From the NCBI GenBank assembly GCA_905331475.1, contig CAJNYU010002713.1, positions 140,920-204,919 on the forward strand: a stretch of 64,000 bases of DNA. Reading direction: 5' to 3'. This document shows positions 60,766 through 64,000 of this stretch, in pieces. The DNA is from Rotaria socialis (lineage: Eukaryota; Rotifera; Eurotatoria; Philodinida; Philodinidae). Numbering within the stretch: position 1 is the first letter of the stretch; every line of letters starts with the position of its first letter. The notes beneath the pieces are model-generated. The model was not told the origin of the DNA. It saw nothing but the letters and a program-made list of their open reading frames with translations, and made no database searches. Both the position numbers and the translations under genes were made by a program.

Positions 60766-61229
60766 GGTTATGATTAAACTTATGAAGTCTGAAATATTGT
60801 TTTTAGAAAAAAAGAAGAAACAAAACTCTGAAGAAATTACTTATTCGTTCAATACTACTCGGTGGGGGATTAGGCTTTTAAAGAAATAGTAACTGTTTTA
60901 ACTCAATAAACCACGTAATACTCTAAGAATCCAGGTAACTAACAAACATACCCATTTTGAATTACAAAAAAAAAAAACTATTTCCATTGGCAATTTTTCA
61001 ATGCATCATCATCTCAAGGTATTCTTTCATACAAATATAATAGGTGTTGACACACCCTTACGAATATGTGTCGTTAAAATTAACAACGATAAGTAGAATT
61101 ACAAACACAACGTTTTTATTTTACCCTTAATCATGTGCCCAACGTATTGATTCAAAAGATAAATGATAAAGAGATGAAAAGACTGTCTCTTTTTTTTTTT
61201 GCAAACGCGATGCTTTTTCTTATCGTTAC

Positions 61230-61544
61230 TACCCCGGTCGAAGAAAACGACCAGTAAACGGTCGTATACGATACAAATACGGCCCGTTTCACGTGCCGCA
61301 GTTTCCCCGTACAACAGGGGCAGTAATATGGCCGTATGTTCTATAGAATACGATAATATTACGCCGGCTTTAACAGGTTTTACGGCTGATATACGGTGCC
61401 TAAGTATGGCCGTAATACTGCCCCTGTTAAAACGCCTTAATTCGGCTTAAAACGGCCGTTTTTACGACGGAATACGATGCAAAAACGACCGTTTACGGCA
61501 ATGTTATGCCGGTTTACGGTGGTCCGTTTTGATCGACCTGGGTA
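61230..61544. mobile_element. TA-flanked word-saturated inverted-repeat element
   Basis: Left end TACCCCGGTCGA..AAAACGACC and right end, inverted, TACCCAGGTCGA..AAAACGGACC, give imperfect inverted termini of about 23 bp starting next to TA. The 315-bp interior repeats TACGGCC, GGCCGT and AAACGG words in both orientations. Its overall design equals that of 37442-37801, with a different word. The 83-codon frame crossing it is not a gene. Confidence 0.65.
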
Positions 61545-64000
61545 CATTCAATTCATAAATAACTTCAGGCATTATTTAGTTTGTACAAGAAAAAACAACT
61601 TTTAACTAAAATAATAAGAACACGAGAAGAAAATAAACATACTAACTATTCACATTTAATAATAATAAGCAAAACTTCAATCGTGATTGGAGAACATCAT
61701 CAATATTCTTCTATATTATTGGCATATGCACATGCATGAATGGGAAATAAATACAGCTGAATAATCGCCAACATTGCATTGAAGATAACAGTAATGTGTG
61801 AGATAGATATCATCCGACGAAAAAACAAAATGGCCAATTAATTATATCTGAATCATCATTATGGTTTATCAAAGAACATTCCACAGAAACAAATAATATA
61901 AAATCAGCATCATTTCTACTCAATTTCTTTTCTATTAAAATTTCCATACCGACATGACGAGCTTTTTCAAGATTTTAAATAGCATGTTTCGAAATCTAAC
62001 TTATTATTTCATAAACTTCATTATGACTCACTCATAGACTTATTTTTTAATGATGCATGCTATGTAAAAAATCTAAAAGCATTACTTTTTTTCTTCTATA
62101 CATATAGAAGTAAATTTCTTTTTGTTTGATTCTAATTGAATCTACTTCGCATTGATGATGATAGAAAATAGTTTTTTGTAAGAAAAAGCATAATTTAGGA
62201 ATGCCGTTTTTCTACAATTAATGTTTTATAATTAATCACATGTCTTAAATATTGTATTTGGTACTATTTTGGGTGACTATTATTATGTTAATTTTTCGTT
62301 GCCATAGAATTTGCTACCGAGTTTGATTAAACACAAATGAAATCCATCTTAAATTTGAGACCAATTTATTTGGAATTAACAAAAATATAAACACGCACAT
62401 TTACAAGTTTACATCTGCAAGTGAATTTCAGAATGTCCCTCATAAGTGCATCGTCAAAATTTTATTTGTTCAATACACTTGAGAAATGTACAATCATTCT
62501 TGTTTTTGTTTTGGAATTTAAATACATGGATTTATTGTAAATGATTGATCTATTGTTAGTGATCACTTATCATTAACGGTCGAAAAATGCAATTAAAATA
62601 AATAACTGTTTCAAGTACTGTTTTACAATCTTCCTTTTTCACTTGATTTCAACTCATGTTAATAATGTAGATTTCTTTCTTTCTCTTTTTTACTTAAGAA
62701 GAAAAAAAAGAACAAGCTGTTAAGCCCCCGCCCTCAGATCTGAGTCGTCATTTAGAAAGGTTCGTTTGAGCTGAAATTTTCAGGGATGACTGATCTTTAT
62801 TAGAAACAGCCGTGATAAAGATTTCAGCTCGATATATTGAACTGAGTCGAACATATGGCTTATTTACATACGAATTATGGTCACAAGAAGAATCCCTAAG
62901 GCTCTGCCAGTATGAGAGTTATAAAAGTCGCGCTTGTTTTAAATTAAAACCAGCATCAATACGCAACTTTTGTCAGAGCGGAACTTTAAAATTTGCTTTA
63001 ATTCGTTTTTTGCAAGTATTTTACTGAAATAGGGGTCAAAATTTAGCTAAAAGTGGCCACCTGTTGGTATAGAATCAAATATAAAAAATCTGTTCGGACA
63101 AGATTTTACTTACACTTGAAGCTTCAAAATTAAAAAAAAAATGATCTGATATCACTTGAAACTAGTTTCATCTTTTTTTGTTTAAACTCGAAAAAGGATC
63201 TCTATGCTATATTTTTACACTGAACCTTTTCGATGATGCTATGAATGATATCAACTCGTTCCACCTATAAACGAGCGTTGCTATTAGCTCTATTCTTTCA
63301 ACTGACGCGCCTATACTTATGAATATGAAATGAAAGTTATTAACCTAATAAACATAACCTAACATTGATTTTAACTCTTTCAATTGAATGGAATCGATAG
63401 AACTATCGTTTTTGCACATATTCATTGTATGTCTTCTTTTTTGAACTGATTTCTTTAATTACAAGACAGCGATCTGTGAAGCAAGGTAAAAAAGATCGTC
63501 GTCGGGTCGGGAACTGCCACTTTTTTATTCGGAGAACATTTTTATGGAAAGCAAACCTCATATTCGTGACCAGCGCACTGAATAAGCTATGCCTAGATCA
63601 AATTCCGAAAAAAAAGAAAACAAATTGGTTTTCGGGAAGGTGACCAAGGCAAAATGATTTTACAAAAAAATTATTTTTCCATAAAAAGTACAGTATTTTG
63701 TTCAAAATTTTATACTGATTCCAACCATGTAACTATTTTTTAAGAAAACAGTTCGATCAAAAAATGACGTTACTGCCATTCGTCTTTTCTCGAAAAAGAA
63801 GGCAGTACGGTTTAGTATTTTTTCGATAATTCTCTTAAAATCGGACCTATTTTGAAAAACCTATATATATTCTGAAAGAGGAGACTTTGAGGCATCTATC
63901 TATGATAAAAACTCAAACTTTAATCTTTCGAAAAAATCGACTCTTTTTGAACGCGGGGGGGGGGAACCTTAATTGTATGAAATGTTAATTGTTGTCGGCA
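61545..64000. other. Intergenic to window end, no gene recognised
   Basis: AT-rich sequence with short frames (71-72 codons at 62812 and 63425) that show no domain and no coherent exon chain. A G9-10 run lies near 63955. A gene reaching in from beyond 64000 cannot be excluded. Confidence 0.35.

Noticed and set aside
63425-63643. 72-codon frame near the window end
   Set aside because: Low-complexity Lys-rich translation with no domain and no flanking exons.

Overview
This is a metazoan nuclear fragment, most probably from a bdelloid rotifer (Rotaria/Adineta type). The evidence is: AT-rich DNA; many spliceosomal introns of about 48-60 nt with clean GT-AG ends; animal genes such as Rpn13/ADRM1, Gemin8, BNIP2-type and urate oxidase; (TGTGGG)n telomere-type repeats, the motif known for bdelloid telomeres, scattered internally; a DYW-class PPR protein, which among animals is known from bdelloids; and an NHL-repeat surface protein of a kind I associate with bdelloid genomes. 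Species assignment is inference. Exon structures were derived by hand and checked by reading-frame phase across every junction.

Left third (1-17.4 kb) is mostly accessory. It holds a fold-back element (0.7-1.65 kb), a membrane-anchored NHL-propeller gene (2.6-4.66 kb, minus), then a 5.9-10.6 kb nest: a degraded Tc1/mariner transposon whose candidate terminal repeats are 4.6 kb apart, split by other inverted-repeat inserts, one of them a 1-kb block built from the word ATTCC/GGAAT. Next come telomere-repeat hairpins, a second fold-back, an assembly gap beside a palindromic 33-bp tandem repeat, and a 602-aa von Willebrand A protein.

Middle (17.4-29.6 kb) holds a ten-exon, 786-aa PPR-DYW RNA-editing-type protein, a wrecked Tudor-domain gene, and a CDC123-like ATP-grasp gene, with more telomere-repeat hairpins.

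The 29.6-39 kb block is gene-dense: ADRM1/Rpn13 (proteasome ubiquitin receptor), then two tandem copies of a ceramide-phosphoethanolamine-synthase-like CDP-alcohol phosphotransferase flanking Gemin8 (SMN complex). The second copy carries a TA-flanked inverted-repeat element in its first intron. After a long inverted repeat and a short-chain dehydrogenase pseudogene come an acidic 119-aa protein, a 1.8-kaa disordered acidic protein with DPF/NPF-type motifs, a convergent disordered 443-aa protein, two related small single-pass membrane proteins, and a BNIP2/caytaxin BCH-domain gene with two alternative last exons.

Right end (58.6-60.8 kb) is a compact purine-breakdown cluster: urate oxidase with a peroxisomal SKL tail, 5-hydroxyisourate hydrolase only about 105 bp downstream on the same strand, and, convergent with them, a cytidine-deaminase-fold guanine deaminase of the GuaD type. 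Together they cover guanine deamination and urate oxidation/hydrolysis. The steps between and after (xanthine dehydrogenase, OHCU decarboxylase) are not in the window. The remaining 3 kb holds one TA-flanked inverted-repeat element and no recognisable gene.
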